Positions 30,150 to 50,346 of a stretch of DNA of 64,000 nt are shown one piece after another. Position 1 is the first letter of the stretch. Each line of letters opens with the position of its first letter. This DNA is from Aureimonas sp. SA4125 (GTDB lineage Bacteria; Pseudomonadota; Alphaproteobacteria; Rhizobiales; Rhizobiaceae): NCBI RefSeq assembly GCF_019973775.1, contig NZ_AP025032.1, positions 2,480,001 through 2,544,000 of the forward strand. Reading direction: 5' to 3'. The translations under genes and the position numbers were made by a program. Below the pieces are notes generated by a model that was not told where the DNA came from, ran no database searches, and saw only the letters and a program-made list of their open reading frames with translations.

Positions 30150-30465
30150 CGATCTGTTCTCCCGAACGCTTTGCGACGCGAACCTTGCGCGCCGACTCGC
30201 CCTCGCCGACCACCTTGAAGCCGACGCGGGTCGGCTTGCCGTCCTTGGGATCGGCGACCGAGAGGTTCGACAGGTGGATGGAGGCTTCCTTGGAAATGAT
30301 GCCGGCTTCTTGCGTCGCGGACTGGCGGGTATGGCGCTTGACCATGTTGATCCCGCGCACCACGGCGCGATCGTCCTTCGGCATCACTTTCAGCACTTCG
30401 CCGGCACGGCCCTTGTCCTTGCCCGCCAGCACGACGACTTTGTCGCCCTTCTTGATCTTCTGCAT
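30142..30465 (-). CDS. rplX: 50S ribosomal protein L24
   Basis: 107 residues with an N-terminal KOW motif ([20 protein letters not shown]), then [12 protein letters not shown]24 starts large-subunit assembly near the tunnel exit. 12 bases after rplN and overlapping rplE by 8. Confidence 0.97.
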   Translation of the reverse strand: MQKIKKGDKVVVLAGKDKGRAGEVLKVMPKDDRAVVRGINMVKRHTRQSATQEAGIISKEASIHLSNLSVADPKDGKPTRVGFKVVGEGESARKVRVAKRSGEQIDV

Positions 30466-30477
30466 CGATCCGGTTCC

Positions 30478-30846
30478 TTACAGCACTTCAGGCGCCAGCG
30501 AGATGATCTTCATGTGGTTGCGACCACGAAGCTCGCGGGGGACCGGTCCGAAGATACGCGTGCCGACCGGCTCTTTCTTGTTGTCGATGAGAACGGCGGC
30601 ATTCCGGTCGAACCGGATCACCGAACCGTCGGCACGACGGATGTCTTTCGCGGTGCGGACCACCACGGCTTTCATCACGTCGCCCTTCTTCACGCGGCCG
30701 CGCGGGATCGCCTCCTTGATCGAGACGACGATGATGTCGCCGACCGAGGCATACTTCCGCTTCGAGCCGCCGAGCACTTTGATGCACATGACACGACGAG
30801 CGCCGGAATTGTCGGCCACGTCGAGGTTTGTTTGCATCTGAATCAT
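30478..30846 (-). CDS. rplN: 50S ribosomal protein L14
   Basis: 122 residues, [20 protein letters not shown] at the start and the end [20 protein letters not shown] typical. L14 forms an intersubunit bridge. First gene of the spc group; 140 bases separate it from rpsQ, the longest gap in this part, with a hairpin in it. Confidence 0.98.
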   Translation of the reverse strand: MIQMQTNLDVADNSGARRVMCIKVLGGSKRKYASVGDIIVVSIKEAIPRGRVKKGDVMKAVVVRTAKDIRRADGSVIRFDRNAAVLIDNKKEPVGTRIFGPVPRELRGRNHMKIISLAPEVL

Positions 30847-30956
30847 GTCAGGCCGCCTTCAAACGCTATGAGCGCGTCCACCGGTCCGACCGGAGAAAGA
30901 AACGCTCAATTCAAAAACAGGAGCGCCACACGAGAGTGCGACGCCCGTTGTCCGAA

Positions 30957-30974
30957 AACGCGGCATACCGCGTT
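30957..30974 (-). terminator. Weak terminator-like hairpin at the S10/spc border
   Basis: AACGCGG (30957-30963) pairs perfectly with CCGCGTT (30968-30974) around a 4-nt loop, 12 bases after the rpsQ stop codon. On the minus strand the stem runs into TTTTC, so partial termination is possible. Confidence 0.45.
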
Positions 30975-30986
30975 CATCGGGAAATG

Positions 30987-31229
30987 TCAGGCCGGGACCT
31001 CGTCCCGAAGGACGATCCAGGTCTTGTCCTTCGAGATCGGCCGGGTCTCCTCGATGGAGACCTGATCACCGACCTTGCAAAGGTTGTTCTCGTCATGCGC
31101 CTTGTACTTCTTCGAGCGCCGCACCGTCTTCTTGAACAAAGGGTGCGTGAAGCGACGCTCGACGAGGACGACGACGGTCTTCTCATTCTTGTCGGAGACC
31201 ACTGTCCCCTGCAAAACGCGTTTGGGCAT
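30987..31229 (-). CDS. rpsQ: 30S ribosomal protein S17
   Basis: 80 residues. [20 protein letters not shown] and the [17 protein letters not shown] loop are diagnostic. Primary 16S rRNA binder in the 30S body. Last gene of the S10 group, 11 bases after rpmC. Confidence 0.97.
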   Translation of the reverse strand: MPKRVLQGTVVSDKNEKTVVVLVERRFTHPLFKKTVRRSKKYKAHDENNLCKVGDQVSIEETRPISKDKTWIVLRDEVPA

Positions 31230-31240
31230 AGTGATCTACC

Positions 31241-31441
31241 TCAGGACTTTGTCTCGGCCGCCTGCTGGCGGGCGATGGTTTTGATCCGCGCGATATCGCG
31301 ACGCACCTGACGAACACGCGAGGTGTTCTCGATCTGCCCGGTGGCGCCCTGGAAGCGCAGGTTGAACTGCTCTTTCTTCAGCTTGCCCAGAGCGTCAGTC
31401 AGCTCGTCGGATGTCTTTGTCTTCAACTCGGAGGCTTTCAT
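31241..31441 (-). CDS. rpmC: 50S ribosomal protein L29
   Basis: 66 residues from ATG 31441 ([14 protein letters not shown]), a helical hairpin with [17 protein letters not shown] and [15 protein letters not shown]. It borders the polypeptide exit, next to L23. 11 bases separate it from rplP and 11 from rpsQ. Confidence 0.97.
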   Translation of the reverse strand: MKASELKTKTSDELTDALGKLKKEQFNLRFQGATGQIENTSRVRQVRRDIARIKTIARQQAAETKS

Positions 31442-31452
31442 GTCACCTCTCC

Positions 31453-31866
31453 TTATTCGGCAATGCGCTGGACGAAGCGCGTTCTGATCGGCAGCTTCGC
31501 AGCGCCGAGTCGCATCGCCTCGCGGGCGAGCTCCTCGGATACACCGTCGATCTCGAACATGATACGGCCGGGATGAACACGCGCCGCCCAATATTCGACG
31601 GAACCCTTGCCCTTGCCCATGCGCACTTCGGTCGGCTTGGCAGTGACCGGGACATCCGGAAAGATCCGGATCCAGACACGGCCCTGGCGCTTCATCTGAC
31701 GCGTGATGGCCCGGCGGGCCGCCTCGATCTGACGCGCGGTCACCCGCTCCGGCTCCACGGCCTTCAGGCCGTAGGTGCCGTAGTCGAGGTTCGTGCCGCT
31801 CTTGGCAGCGCCATGGATGCGCCCCTTGAACGTCTTTCGGTACTTCGTGCGCTTTGGTTGCAGCAT
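31453..31866 (-). CDS. rplP: 50S ribosomal protein L16
   Basis: 137 residues. [36 protein letters not shown] and [20 protein letters not shown] are diagnostic. L16 stabilises A-site tRNA near the peptidyl-transferase centre. The Arg in the RMGKGKG loop, hydroxylated by RoxA-type enzymes in some bacteria, is present. Confidence 0.98.
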   Translation of the reverse strand: MLQPKRTKYRKTFKGRIHGAAKSGTNLDYGTYGLKAVEPERVTARQIEAARRAITRQMKRQGRVWIRIFPDVPVTAKPTEVRMGKGKGSVEYWAARVHPGRIMFEIDGVSEELAREAMRLGAAKLPIRTRFVQRIAE

Positions 31867-31891
31867 CTATTCTACTCCGAAACCCTGATGA

Positions 31892-32599
31892 TCAGGCGTG
31901 TTCGCGACGGCGGTTACCGCCACCGGACTGATCGCCCTCGATCGCGCGGCGCTCGGACGCCATCGGATCATGTTCGAGGATCTCGCCCTTGAAGATCCAG
32001 ACCTTGACGCCACAGACGCCGTATGCGGTGTGCGCTTCGGCCGTGCCGTAGTCGATGTCGGCCCGGAGCGTGTGCAGCGGAACGCGTCCCTCGCGGTACC
32101 ATTCCATGCGCGCGATCTCGGCGCCGCCAAGGCGGCCGCCGCAGTTGATACGGATGCCTTCGGCACCCAGGCGCATCGCCGACTGGACGGCGCGCTTCAT
32201 GGCGCGACGGAAGGCGACGCGGCGCTCGAGCTGCTGGGCGATCGACTGCGCGACGAGCGTCGCGTCGGTCTCAGGCTTGCGCACCTCGACGATGTTGATG
32301 TGCGTCTCGGCCTTGGTCATCGAAGCCAGCTGCTTGCGCAGCTTCTCGATGTCCGCACCCTTCTTGCCGATGACGATGCCCGGACGCGCCGAGTGGATCG
32401 TGATGCGGCACTTCTTGTGCGGACGCTCGATGACGATCTTGGAGACCGCCGCCTGCTTCAGCTCTTCCATCAGGAACTTGCGGATCGCAAGGTCCTCGTG
32501 GAGGAGAATGCCGTACTCGCCGGTGTTCGCATACCAGCGCGAATCCCAGGTCTGATTGATCCCGAGCCGGAAACCGGTCGGATTGATTTTCTGACCCAT
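31892..32599 (-). CDS. rpsC: 30S ribosomal protein S3
   Basis: 235 residues. A KH domain ([20 protein letters not shown]) and the C-terminal domain ([34 protein letters not shown]) are seen. S3 lines the mRNA entry pore and helps unwind mRNA. Its start overlaps the rplV stop by one base; rpsC and rplV are probably translationally coupled. Confidence 0.98.
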   Translation of the reverse strand: MGQKINPTGFRLGINQTWDSRWYANTGEYGILLHEDLAIRKFLMEELKQAAVSKIVIERPHKKCRITIHSARPGIVIGKKGADIEKLRKQLASMTKAETHINIVEVRKPETDATLVAQSIAQQLERRVAFRRAMKRAVQSAMRLGAEGIRINCGGRLGGAEIARMEWYREGRVPLHTLRADIDYGTAEAHTAYGVCGVKVWIFKGEILEHDPMASERRAIEGDQSGGGNRRREHA

Positions 32600-32988
32600 C
32601 AGGCGGCCTCCTCGACTTCAGCGACTTCGCGAACGACGATAGTCAGATGCGAAAACGGCTTCTCCACCCGGCTGGCGCGACCGCGGCCACGAGCGTGGAA
32701 ACGCTTCATGGTGATCGACTTGCCGACATAGGCCTCGGAGACGACGAGTGCGTCGACGTCGAGATCGTGGTTGTTCTCGGCGTTGGCGATCGCGCTCTGC
32801 AGCGTCTTCAGCACCGTCTCCGAGATCCGCTTGCGCGAGAAGGTCAGGTCGGCCAAAGCGGCCGAAACCTTCTTGCCGCGGATCATCGCAGCGACGAGAT
32901 TGAGCTTCTGCGGGCTGACACGGATCGTCCGCGCGACGGCGCGCGCCTCGGTATCCTTCAGCTGGCGTTCCAGCTTTGGCTTGCCCAT
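32599..32988 (-). CDS. rplV: 50S ribosomal protein L22
   Basis: 129 residues. The conserved [34 protein letters not shown] and the tunnel-lining loop [20 protein letters not shown] are seen. The hairpin narrows the exit tunnel where macrolides act; no deletion in it is visible. 2 bases after rpsS. Confidence 0.98.
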   Translation of the reverse strand: MGKPKLERQLKDTEARAVARTIRVSPQKLNLVAAMIRGKKVSAALADLTFSRKRISETVLKTLQSAIANAENNHDLDVDALVVSEAYVGKSITMKRFHARGRGRASRVEKPFSHLTIVVREVAEVEEAA

Positions 32989-32990
32989 CG

Positions 32991-33269
32991 TTACTTCCTC
33001 TTCGACTTCTTGTCGGCGCCGTGCCCGTAATAGGTCCGGGTCGGGGAAAACTCGCCGAACTTATGGCCGATCATGTCCTCGTTGACGTTGACCGGGATGT
33101 GCTTGCTGCCGTTGTAGACGCCGAAGGTGAGACCGACGAACTGCGGCAGGATCGTGGAGCGACGGCTCCAGATCTTGATCACCTCGTTGCGGCCGCCTTC
33201 ACGGACCTTGTCGGCTTTCTTGAGAAGGTAGCCATCGACGAACGGACCCTTCCAGACGGAACGTGCCAT
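32991..33269 (-). CDS. rpsS: 30S ribosomal protein S19
   Basis: 92 residues. [40 protein letters not shown] and the [20 protein letters not shown] tail are diagnostic. It pairs with S13 in the 30S head. 12 bases after rplB. Confidence 0.98.
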   Translation of the reverse strand: MARSVWKGPFVDGYLLKKADKVREGGRNEVIKIWSRRSTILPQFVGLTFGVYNGSKHIPVNVNEDMIGHKFGEFSPTRTYYGHGADKKSKRK

Positions 33270-33281
33270 GAAGAAACCCTC

Positions 33282-34118
33282 TTACTTCTTGCGCTGATGG
33301 CGCGAGCGCATGATGAACTGGTCGGTCGCCTTGTTCTGGCGGGTCCGCTTGCCCTTGGTCGGCTGACCCCATGGCGACACCGGATGACGGCCGCCCGAGG
33401 TACGGCCTTCACCACCACCGTGCGGGTGATCGACCGGGTTCATCGCGACACCGCGAACATGCGGACGCTTGCCGAGCCAGACGTTACGTCCGGCCTTGCC
33501 GAGATTGATGTTGCCGTGATCGGCATTCGACACCGCGCCGACCGTGGCAAAGCACATGCCCGACACCAGGCGCTGTTCGCCCGAGTTGAGACGCAGGATC
33601 GCCATGCCGGCATCACGGCCGACCAACTGTGCGTAGGTGCCGGCGGAGCGGGCGATCTGACCACCCTTCTCCGGCTTCATCTCGACATTGTGGACGATCG
33701 TGCCGACCGGCATGGCCGAAAGCGGCATCGCATTGCCCGGCTTGATGTCGATACCCGACAGACCCGAGACGACCTTGTCGCCGGCGGAAATGCGCTGTGG
33801 CGCGAGGATGTAGGCAAGATGTCCGTCCTCGTACTTGATCAGCGCGATGAACGCGGTGCGGTTCGGATCGTATTCGAGCCGTTCGACCGTGCCGACCATG
33901 TCGAACTTGCGGCGCTTGAAGTCGATGATGCGGTAAGAGCGCTTGTGCCCGCCGCCCTGATAGCGCGCGGTGATGCGGCCGGTATTGTTGCGTCCACCCT
34001 TCTGCGACAGGCCTTCGGTCAGAATCTTGACCGGCTTGCCCTTCCAGAGGGAGGAACGGTCGACGAGGACGAGCTGGCGTGTGCTCGGCGTCACCGGATT
34101 GTAATTTTTCAATGCCAT
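33282..34118 (-). CDS. rplB: 50S ribosomal protein L2
   Basis: 278 residues. [20 protein letters not shown] start, [16 protein letters not shown], and the C-terminal [20 protein letters not shown] loop with the conserved His close to the peptidyl-transferase centre. L2 is needed for subunit joining. 22 bases after rplW. Confidence 0.99.
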   Translation of the reverse strand: MALKNYNPVTPSTRQLVLVDRSSLWKGKPVKILTEGLSQKGGRNNTGRITARYQGGGHKRSYRIIDFKRRKFDMVGTVERLEYDPNRTAFIALIKYEDGHLAYILAPQRISAGDKVVSGLSGIDIKPGNAMPLSAMPVGTIVHNVEMKPEKGGQIARSAGTYAQLVGRDAGMAILRLNSGEQRLVSGMCFATVGAVSNADHGNINLGKAGRNVWLGKRPHVRGVAMNPVDHPHGGGEGRTSGGRHPVSPWGQPTKGKRTRQNKATDQFIMRSRHQRKK

Positions 34119-34140
34119 GACTTAAATCCCAAGCTCGCCT

Positions 34141-34434
34141 TCAGAGGCCCGTCGACACGTCGATCGACTGGCCCTCGGCCAGCGTCACGATGGCCTTCTT
34201 CTGGTCGCTCTGATGACCGATGCGGCCCCGGAAGCGCTTCGTCTTACCCTTGCGGATCAGCGTGTTCACACCGGTGACCTTGACGCCGAAGAGATACTCG
34301 ACGGCCGCCTTGATCTGCGGCTTCGTCGCGGTCTTCGGAACGTTGAAGACGACCTGGTTGAACTCGGACACCATGGTCGACTTTTCCGTGATCACCGGGC
34401 TGGTGATGACGTCGTAATGGCGAAGGTCGCTCAT
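34141..34434 (-). CDS. rplW: 50S ribosomal protein L23
   Basis: 97 residues. [20 protein letters not shown] and [20 protein letters not shown] are family marks. It is the docking site at the tunnel exit for trigger factor and SRP. Its ATG overlaps the rplD stop by four bases. Confidence 0.98.
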   Translation of the reverse strand: MSDLRHYDVITSPVITEKSTMVSEFNQVVFNVPKTATKPQIKAAVEYLFGVKVTGVNTLIRKGKTKRFRGRIGHQSDQKKAIVTLAEGQSIDVSTGL

Positions 34435-35051
34435 TTGAACCGCTCCTCCAGAGCTTCAACCGCAGCCTTGGACAGAACCAGGGTATGCCGGCGGAGAATG
34501 TCGTAGACGTTGATGCCCTGGACCGGCAGCACGTCGATGTTCGGGATGTTGCGGGCCGAACGCGAGAAGTTCACGTCGAGGACCGGGCCGCCGATGAACA
34601 GCGCGTTGGCAAGGCCGAGACCTTCGAACGTCGAGACCATGTTCTTAGTCTTGGCATCCGTCGCCGTCAGATCGTCGATGACGACGATCGAACCCGTGCG
34701 GGCCTTGGCCGAAAGAGCGTGGCGCAGCGCGAGCTGGCGAACCTTCTTCGGCAGGTCATGGGCGTGGCTGCGCGACTTCGGGCCATGGGCCTGACCACCG
34801 CCGCGGAACTGCGGCGCACGCGCCGAGCCGTGACGGGCACGTCCGGTGCCCTTCTGCTTGTAGAGCTTGGCGCCGGTGCGCGCGATCTCGGCGCGGCCGA
34901 GGGTCGAGTGCGTGCCCTGCTGGCGCTTGGCCAGCTGCCAGCGAACCATGCGCTGCAGAATGTCCTCGCGCGGCATCAGGCCGAAGATCTCTTCGGCGAG
35001 CGTGACGGTACCGGCATCCTTGCCGTCGAGAGACTTGATCGTAATGTCCAT
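34431..35051 (-). CDS. rplD: 50S ribosomal protein L4
   Basis: 206 residues. The long internal loop reaching the exit tunnel is seen ([40 protein letters not shown]). In E. coli L4 also represses the S10 operon through the rpsJ leader; whether that holds here is unknown. Overlaps rplC by one base and rplW by four, so rplC, rplD and rplW are coupled. Confidence 0.98.
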   Translation of the reverse strand: MDITIKSLDGKDAGTVTLAEEIFGLMPREDILQRMVRWQLAKRQQGTHSTLGRAEIARTGAKLYKQKGTGRARHGSARAPQFRGGGQAHGPKSRSHAHDLPKKVRQLALRHALSAKARTGSIVVIDDLTATDAKTKNMVSTFEGLGLANALFIGGPVLDVNFSRSARNIPNIDVLPVQGINVYDILRRHTLVLSKAAVEALEERFK

Positions 35052-35773
35052 TATTCCGCTCCCTCGGAGGCTGCCGCGGTCTCGTTGCCGCCGTTTGCAG
35101 ACGCGCGAAGGCCAGCCGGCTTCGGTGCGGCTTCCGGAAGCGCCATTTTCACGGCGTCGCGGATCAGGATCCAGCCGCCCTTCGATCCCGGCACGGCGCC
35201 GCGGATGAGGATCAGGCCCTTGTCGGCGTCCGTGCGGACGACTTCGAGGTTTTGGGTCGTCACGCGGGTCGAGCCCATGTGGCCGGCCATCTTCTTGCCC
35301 TTGAACACCTTGCCCGGGTCCTGACGCTGTCCGGTCGAACCGTGCGCACGGTGGGAAACCGAGTTGCCGTGGGTCGCGCGACCACCACCGAAGTTGTGGC
35401 GCTTCATCGAACCCTGGAAGCCCTTGCCGACCGACGTTCCCGTCACATCGACCTTCTGGCCGGGGACGAAATGCTCGGCGGTGAGTTCGGCACCCAACTC
35501 GATCATGTTGTCTTCCGACACGCGAAACTCGACGAGCCGCTTCTTCGGCTCGACCGAGACCTGCGCGAAAACGCCGCGCATGGCCTTGGACGTCCTGTTG
35601 ACCTTGGCGAGCCCGGCGCCGAGCTGCACGGCGGTGTAGCCGTGCTTGTCCTCGGTCCGCTGAGCCACGACCTGGCAGTTCTCGATCTTGAGAACGGTGA
35701 CCGGAACATGTTCGCCGGCGTCGTTATAGACGCGGGTCATGCCGACCTTCTGTGCAATCACACCTGAACGCAT
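35051..35773 (-). CDS. rplC: 50S ribosomal protein L3
   Basis: 240 residues. [20 protein letters not shown] start, then [20 protein letters not shown], where the Gln methylated by PrmB lies, and [21 protein letters not shown] Pro/Ala/Glu-rich tail follows, as in other alphaproteobacteria. 25 bases after rpsJ. Confidence 0.98.
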   Translation of the reverse strand: MRSGVIAQKVGMTRVYNDAGEHVPVTVLKIENCQVVAQRTEDKHGYTAVQLGAGLAKVNRTSKAMRGVFAQVSVEPKKRLVEFRVSEDNMIELGAELTAEHFVPGQKVDVTGTSVGKGFQGSMKRHNFGGGRATHGNSVSHRAHGSTGQRQDPGKVFKGKKMAGHMGSTRVTTQNLEVVRTDADKGLILIRGAVPGSKGGWILIRDAVKMALPEAAPKPAGLRASANGGNETAAASEGAE

Positions 35774-35798
35774 GCGCGTTATCCTTCCCGTGCTCTGA

Positions 35799-36107
35799 TC
35801 AGAGCTTGATCTCGACGTCGACGCCAGCGGCGAGGTCGAGCTTCATGAGAGCATCCACGGTCTGAGGCGTGGGGTCGACGATGTCGAGCAGACGCTTGTG
35901 GGTGCGCATTTCGAACTGCTCGCGCGACTTCTTGTCGATGTGCGGCGAACGGTTCACGGTAAACTTCTCGATACGCGTCGGCAGCGGGATCGGCCCGCGC
36001 ACGTTCGCGCCTGTGCGCTTCGCCGTCGAGACGATCTCGCGGGTCGATGCATCCAGCACGCGGTGATCGAACGCCTTCAGGCGGATGCGGATATTCTGGC
36101 CGTTCAT
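35799..36107 (-). CDS. rpsJ: 30S ribosomal protein S10 / NusE
   Basis: 102 residues from ATG 36107 ([20 protein letters not shown]). [20 protein letters not shown] is the conserved loop. Besides its place in the 30S head, S10 (NusE) links the ribosome to NusG on RNA polymerase. An in-frame ATG at 36149 would add 14 atypical residues. First gene of the S10 group. Confidence 0.98.
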   Translation of the reverse strand: MNGQNIRIRLKAFDHRVLDASTREIVSTAKRTGANVRGPIPLPTRIEKFTVNRSPHIDKKSREQFEMRTHKRLLDIVDPTPQTVDALMKLDLAAGVDVEIKL

Positions 36108-36132
36108 TGGAATTATCCTCTCGTCGGCGAAC

Positions 36133-36258
36133 TGCCGGTTCGCCGGCAACTGTCCGAGCGCTTGTCAGTCTTCAGCCAATTCAAACGGAACGCTGCAAAC
36201 CAGCGAACCAACCGCCCGTTTCCGGGCAGGACCGCCCGCTCCCGTCATGGGAGCGGGC
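36133..36258 (-). other. Three hairpins in the tuf-rpsJ spacer (str/S10 border)
   Basis: In the order transcribed: GCCCGCTCCC/GGGAGCGGGC (36234-36258, 10 bp perfect, 5-nt loop), GCCCG/CGGGC (36214-36227, 4-nt loop), and TGCCGG/CCGGCA (36133-36148, 4-nt loop). None is followed by a T-run. They occupy most of the 171-base spacer and could attenuate, be a processing site, or form the S10 leader that L4 regulates in E. coli. Confidence 0.5.
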
Positions 36259-36278
36259 AAGCCCAAACTCGATCGAGC

Positions 36279-37454
<1,176 letters not shown>

Positions 37455-37522
37455 GTTGCCACTCCGTTATCTGGTTCGGACCGCGAACGGTCCTGTTCGG
37501 TTATCGCCTCGCGATCAACGCG

Positions 37523-39613
37523 TCAGGCGAACTTCTTCTGAATCTCTTCGGCGACCTGGTTCGGAACCTGCTCGTAGTGGTCGAAGGACATCGTGTACTG
37601 GGCCCGACCCTGCGACATCGACCGCAGCGTGTTGACGTAGCCGAACATGTTGGCGAGCGGCACCATGGCATTTACCACCGTGGCGATACCGCGTGTCTCG
37701 GTGCCCTGGATCTGACCGCGACGCGAGTTCAGATCGCCGATCACGTCACCGACGTAATCCTCGGGGGTGACGACCTCGACCTTCATCACCGGCTCGAGCA
37801 GCTTCGGAGCCGCCTTGGCGATGGCTTCACGGAAGCCGGCGCGCGATGCGATCTCGAAGGCCAGGACCGAGGAGTCGACGTCATGGTAGGCGCCGTCGAG
37901 GAGCTCGGCCTTGATGTCGACCATCGGGAAGCCCGCGAGCGGACCGGAGGTCATCACCGAAGCGATACCCTTCTGGACGCCCGGCACGTATTCCTTCGGA
38001 ACCGAACCACCGACGACCTTGGATTCGAACACGTAACCCGTGCCCGGCTCGCCCGGCTCGATGTGGATCTTGATGCGGGCGAACTGGCCCGTACCACCGG
38101 TCTGCTTCTTATGCGTGTAATCGACGTCGGCGCCACGCGTGATCGTCTCGCGGTAGGCAACCTGCGGCGCACCGATGTTCGCCTCGACCTTGTATTCGCG
38201 GCGCATGCGGTCGACGAGGATGTCGAGATGCAACTCGCCCATGCCGGCGATGATCGTCTGGCCCGACTCCTCGTCGGTCTTGACGCGGAAGGAAGGATCC
38301 TCGGCAGCCAGGCGGTTGAGCGCCAGGCCCATCTTCTCCTGATCGCCCTTGGTCTTCGGCTCGATCGCGATCTCGATGACCGGCTCGGGGAATTCCATGC
38401 GCTCGAGAATGACCGGCTTCAGCGGATCGCAGAGCGTATCGCCCGTGGTGACATCCTTGAGACCGGCGAGAGCGACGATATCGCCCGCGAACGCCTCTTC
38501 GATGTCTTCGCGCGAGTTGGAATGCATCTGCAGCATGCGGCCGAGACGCTCTTTCTTGTCCTTGACCGTGTTCTGCAGCGCGGTTCCCTTGGAAACCTTG
38601 CCCGAATAGATCCGGCAGAAAGTGAGTGAACCGACGAAGGGGTCGTTCATGATCTTGAACGCCAGCATCGACAGCGGCTCGTCGTCAGAGGCGCGACGCT
38701 CGATCTCGGCATCGTTCTTCGGGTCGATGCCCTTGATCGCCGGAACGTCGATCGGCGACGGCAGGTACTCGACGACGCCGTCGAGCAGCGGCTGGACGCC
38801 CTTGTTCTTGAAGGCCGAACCGCAGAAGATCGGCGTGAACCAAACGTCGCAGGTACCCTTTCGGATCAAGGCACGAAGCTTCGTGTTGTCCGGCATGACG
38901 CCTTCGAGATAGGCTTCCATCGCCGCCTCGTCGACTTCGACGGCGGTCTCGATCAGAAGCTCGCGATACTCCTTCGCCTTTTCGACCATGTCGGCCGGGA
39001 TCTCGACGACGTCCCACTTCGCGCCGAGCGACTCGTCGCGCCAGATGAGAGCGTTCATCTCGATCAGGTCGACGACGCCCTTGAACTCGGTCTCGGCGCC
39101 GATCGGCAGCTGGACGACGATCGGACGGGCGCCGAGGCGCGTCTTGACCATTTCGACGCACCGGTAGAAGTCGGCACCGGTCTTGTCCATCTTGTTGACG
39201 AACATCATCCGGGGCACGTGATACTTGTCGGCCTGGCGCCAGACGGTCTCGGTCTGCGGCTCTACGCCGGCATTGGCGTCGAGCAGCGCGATCGCGCCGT
39301 CGAGAACGCGCAAGCTGCGCTCGACTTCAATGGTGAAGTCGACGTGGCCGGGCGTGTCGATGATGTTGAAGCGGCGCATGGTGCCGTCACGACCGGCCCA
39401 GTAGGTGGTCGTCGCAGCGGAGGTGATCGTGATGCCACGCTCCTGCTCCTGCTCCATCCAGTCCATGGTCGCAGCGCCGTCATGCACTTCGCCGATCTTG
39501 TGCGACTTGCCGGTGTAGTAGAGAATCCGCTCGGTCGTCGTGGTCTTGCCGGCGTCGATATGCGCCATGATCCCGAAGTTGCGGTAGTCCTCGATCTTAT
39601 ATTCGCGCGCCAT
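37523..39613 (-). CDS. fusA: Elongation factor G
   Basis: 696 residues, five domains. The GTPase domain has [23 protein letters not shown] and [10 protein letters not shown]; domain IV has the tRNA-mimicking [16 protein letters not shown]. It drives ribosomal translocation and, with RRF, recycling. 30 bases after rpsG. Confidence 0.98.
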   Translation of the reverse strand: MAREYKIEDYRNFGIMAHIDAGKTTTTERILYYTGKSHKIGEVHDGAATMDWMEQEQERGITITSAATTTYWAGRDGTMRRFNIIDTPGHVDFTIEVERSLRVLDGAIALLDANAGVEPQTETVWRQADKYHVPRMMFVNKMDKTGADFYRCVEMVKTRLGARPIVVQLPIGAETEFKGVVDLIEMNALIWRDESLGAKWDVVEIPADMVEKAKEYRELLIETAVEVDEAAMEAYLEGVMPDNTKLRALIRKGTCDVWFTPIFCGSAFKNKGVQPLLDGVVEYLPSPIDVPAIKGIDPKNDAEIERRASDDEPLSMLAFKIMNDPFVGSLTFCRIYSGKVSKGTALQNTVKDKKERLGRMLQMHSNSREDIEEAFAGDIVALAGLKDVTTGDTLCDPLKPVILERMEFPEPVIEIAIEPKTKGDQEKMGLALNRLAAEDPSFRVKTDEESGQTIIAGMGELHLDILVDRMRREYKVEANIGAPQVAYRETITRGADVDYTHKKQTGGTGQFARIKIHIEPGEPGTGYVFESKVVGGSVPKEYVPGVQKGIASVMTSGPLAGFPMVDIKAELLDGAYHDVDSSVLAFEIASRAGFREAIAKAAPKLLEPVMKVEVVTPEDYVGDVIGDLNSRRGQIQGTETRGIATVVNAMVPLANMFGYVNTLRSMSQGRAQYTMSFDHYEQVPNQVAEEIQKKFA

Positions 39614-39643
39614 ATGGCTTCGCCTTTCAATAAACTTCGGGGG

Positions 39644-40114
<471 letters not shown>

Positions 40115-40170
40115 CTATAGGTCTCTCAATCTCTGGCAGTCGGTTCTGGCTTCAGGAACCGTCGGGCGCC

Positions 40171-40542
40171 TTACTTCGGACGCTTGGCGCCGTACTTCGA
40201 ACGCCGCTGCTTGCGGTCCTTGACACCCTGGGTATCGAGGACGCCGCGGATGATGTGGTAGCGAACGCCGGGAAGATCCTTCACGCGACCGCCGCGGATC
40301 ATGACCACGGAGTGCTCCTGAAGGTTATGGCCCTCGCCGGGAATGTACCCGATGACTTCGAAACCGTTCACGAGGCGAACCTTGGCGACCTTACGCAGAG
40401 CCGAGTTCGGCTTCTTCGGCGTCGTCGTGTAGACGCGGGTGCAGACACCGCGCTTCTGCGGGTTGGCTTCAAGGGCCGGAACCGTGTTGCGCTCGGCAGG
40501 GCGAACGCGCGGGTTGCGGATCAACTGGTTGATGGTCGGCAT
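40171..40542 (-). CDS. rpsL: 30S ribosomal protein S12
   Basis: 123 residues from ATG 40542. It has [19 protein letters not shown], containing Lys43, and [15 protein letters not shown], containing Lys88. Both are the streptomycin-sensitive residues. The Asp methylthiolated by RimO (in KDLPG) is present. First gene of the str group, preceded by a promoter about 255 bases upstream. Confidence 0.98.
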   Translation of the reverse strand: MPTINQLIRNPRVRPAERNTVPALEANPQKRGVCTRVYTTTPKKPNSALRKVAKVRLVNGFEVIGYIPGEGHNLQEHSVVMIRGGRVKDLPGVRYHIIRGVLDTQGVKDRKQRRSKYGAKRPK

Positions 40543-40798
40543 TCCAACCTTACCTCTTCTTTCAAATTCCGGTTCGCCACGAACGGCAAGGCCGGCATCA
40601 TGGGTGGAACCCATCATGCACGTATCCAGGCATCGATCCGCATGTGTTGCGGACTGCCTGGAAAAATGCAGAGGACCGACAATGTCGGTCATGCGGCCAG
40701 CGATTTGTCGTCTCGTTGAACGGGGCCTTGTTTGAAGCGCTTTTCCCGGACGCGGCGTCCTGGGGAAGATTCGGCTTCACATCGGCTCTGTTGGCCGG

Positions 40799-40827
40799 TG
40801 TTTAACGATTCCACCCCTGCCCGTCAA
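40799..40827 (-). promoter_or_regulatory. Promoter of the str operon (rpsL)
   Basis: On the minus strand TTGACG (40827-40822), a 17-base spacer, and TAAACA (40804-40799). A C precedes the -35 box (CTTGAC), as is common in alphaproteobacteria. It lies just downstream of the rpoC terminator. Confidence 0.55.
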
Positions 40828-41011
40828 GGGTTGTCCGGCAATGCTTTTGCTTCGGAGGCCATGCGCCGGGATCGAAGCGTAAAGAATGCGTGAAGATCGA
40901 CGCTTTAGTGACTCTTCGTCACCGCCAAGCAGATCCGGATCGTTGCCGACCCCCCTGCCCGTCTTATTGGCGGCTGTCCCCGGCACAACGGCAGCTGGGC
41001 GCCCTCATAAA

Positions 41012-41042
41012 CAAAGAAGGCCGCCCCCGGGGACGGCCTTCT
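41012..41042 (-). terminator. Intrinsic terminator after rpoC
   Basis: On the minus strand AAGGCCG and CGGCCTT enclose a GC-rich loop and are followed by TCTTTG. It lies 48 bases after the rpoC stop and separates the rif from the str transcription unit. Confidence 0.7.
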
Positions 41043-41087
41043 TCTTACACTGCGCACTCGGGCGACGTCGCCGCCGGAGCGATCGCC

Positions 41088-45284
<4,197 letters not shown>

Positions 45285-45360
45285 GGGGCTCTCCTCATGG
45301 GGCGTGATAGCCCCGATTGCGCCGGACGAGGCCGGCGACCAGAAATTCCGAACGGACGAA

Positions 45361-45384
45361 CCGGCGCCTGAAACGAGGCGCCGG
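45361..45384 (-). other. Hairpin in the rpoB-rpoC spacer
   Basis: CCGGCGCCT (45361-45369) pairs perfectly with AGGCGCCGG (45376-45384) around a 6-nt loop. It lies 43 bases after the rpoB stop codon and 77 before the rpoC start. No T-run. Confidence 0.5.
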
Positions 45385-45426
45385 CATGGCCGCGGCTGTT
45401 GCCGCGACGCTTTGTCATGACGCGGC

Positions 45427-49563
<4,137 letters not shown>

Positions 49564-49923
49564 TGTCGCTCCTTCATTTCGACTGCGCCCCGTCGCCTGC
49601 CGGCCGGGGCTGAAACATCACTTCCCCTCTGGCGAGGGGGTCCCCGTGCAAATTTTCCCGCGATCGGGACTGCCGGGGGCATCGACTTCTTTCGGAGCTG
49701 CCCTCTCTAGACCTGAGAAGACCGCTAGCCCGGGTCTCCCGGCGACCGCTGACGGTCGCCGGGAGACCCGCGCACGGACACGACGCCCGCCCCTTTCCGC
49801 ATCGCCGTGGCCATGCGAATACCCCTGGCGAGAACGCCTCGCTTCAGGAGCACGGAAAGCGGAACGGCAATCTGCCGTCCCGCCTTCCAGTTCTCATGCG
49901 CAAACGCGGGGCAAAGCCCGCGA
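49564..49923 (-). other. 360-base rplL-rpoB spacer
   Basis: No gene. It contains a perfect 18-bp hairpin (annotated separately). In E. coli the equivalent spacer holds an attenuator and an RNase III cut site that set the ratio of L7/L12 to RNA polymerase subunits; the same role is inferred here from position and structure. Confidence 0.6.
49731..49770 (-). promoter_or_regulatory. 18-bp perfect hairpin between rplL and rpoB (attenuator or RNase III site)
   Basis: CGGGTCTCCCGGCGACCG at 49731-49748 is exactly complementary to 49753-49770 around a 4-nt loop (CTGA). It lies about 150 bases after rplL and 170 before rpoB. No T-run follows on the minus strand, which argues against a plain intrinsic terminator and for a double-stranded RNase III substrate or attenuator. 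Confidence 0.65.
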
Positions 49924-50298
49924 TTACTTGACTTCGACCGTCGCACCAGCCTTTTCGAGCTGGTCCTTGATCTTGGCAGCGTCGTCCTTGCTGACGCCTT
50001 CCTTGACCGGCTTCGGCGCGCCATCGACGAGGTCCTTGGCTTCCTTCAGGCCGAGGCCCGTGATCGCGCGGACTTCCTTGATGACGTTGATCTTCTGCGC
50101 GCCGGCAGAAGCGAGGATAACGTCGAACTCGGTCTTCTCCTCGACCGCCTCGGCAACCGCACCACCGCCCGAAGCGGCAGCTGCGACCGGAGCGGCGGCG
50201 GAGACGCCCCACTTTTCTTCCAGCATCTTCGACAGTTCAGCCGCCTCGAGGACGGTCAGGGTCGACAGGTCTTCAACGATCTTGGCCAGATCAGCCAT
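49924..50298 (-). CDS. rplL: 50S ribosomal protein L7/L12
   Basis: 124 residues. The N-terminal dimerisation helices ([20 protein letters not shown]) are followed by an Ala/Gly-rich hinge and the C-terminal factor-binding domain ([35 protein letters not shown]). Several dimers bind L10 to form the stalk that recruits EF-Tu and EF-G. 48 bases after rplJ. Confidence 0.98.
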   Translation of the reverse strand: MADLAKIVEDLSTLTVLEAAELSKMLEEKWGVSAAAPVAAAASGGGAVAEAVEEKTEFDVILASAGAQKINVIKEVRAITGLGLKEAKDLVDGAPKPVKEGVSKDDAAKIKDQLEKAGATVEVK

Positions 50299-50346
50299 GT
50301 GATATTCCTTTCAGGTTCGAACAAATGATGCAGCGAGGAACCAACC

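Larger units (their letters stand above)
40543..41087 (-). other. 545-base gap between rpoC and rpsL
   Basis: It holds the rpoC terminator (41012-41042) and a likely str promoter (40799-40827), and leaves an untranslated leader of about 250 bases before rpsL. No small gene with a credible start was seen on either strand; the plus-strand frame opening here is antisense to rpoC. Confidence 0.6.
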
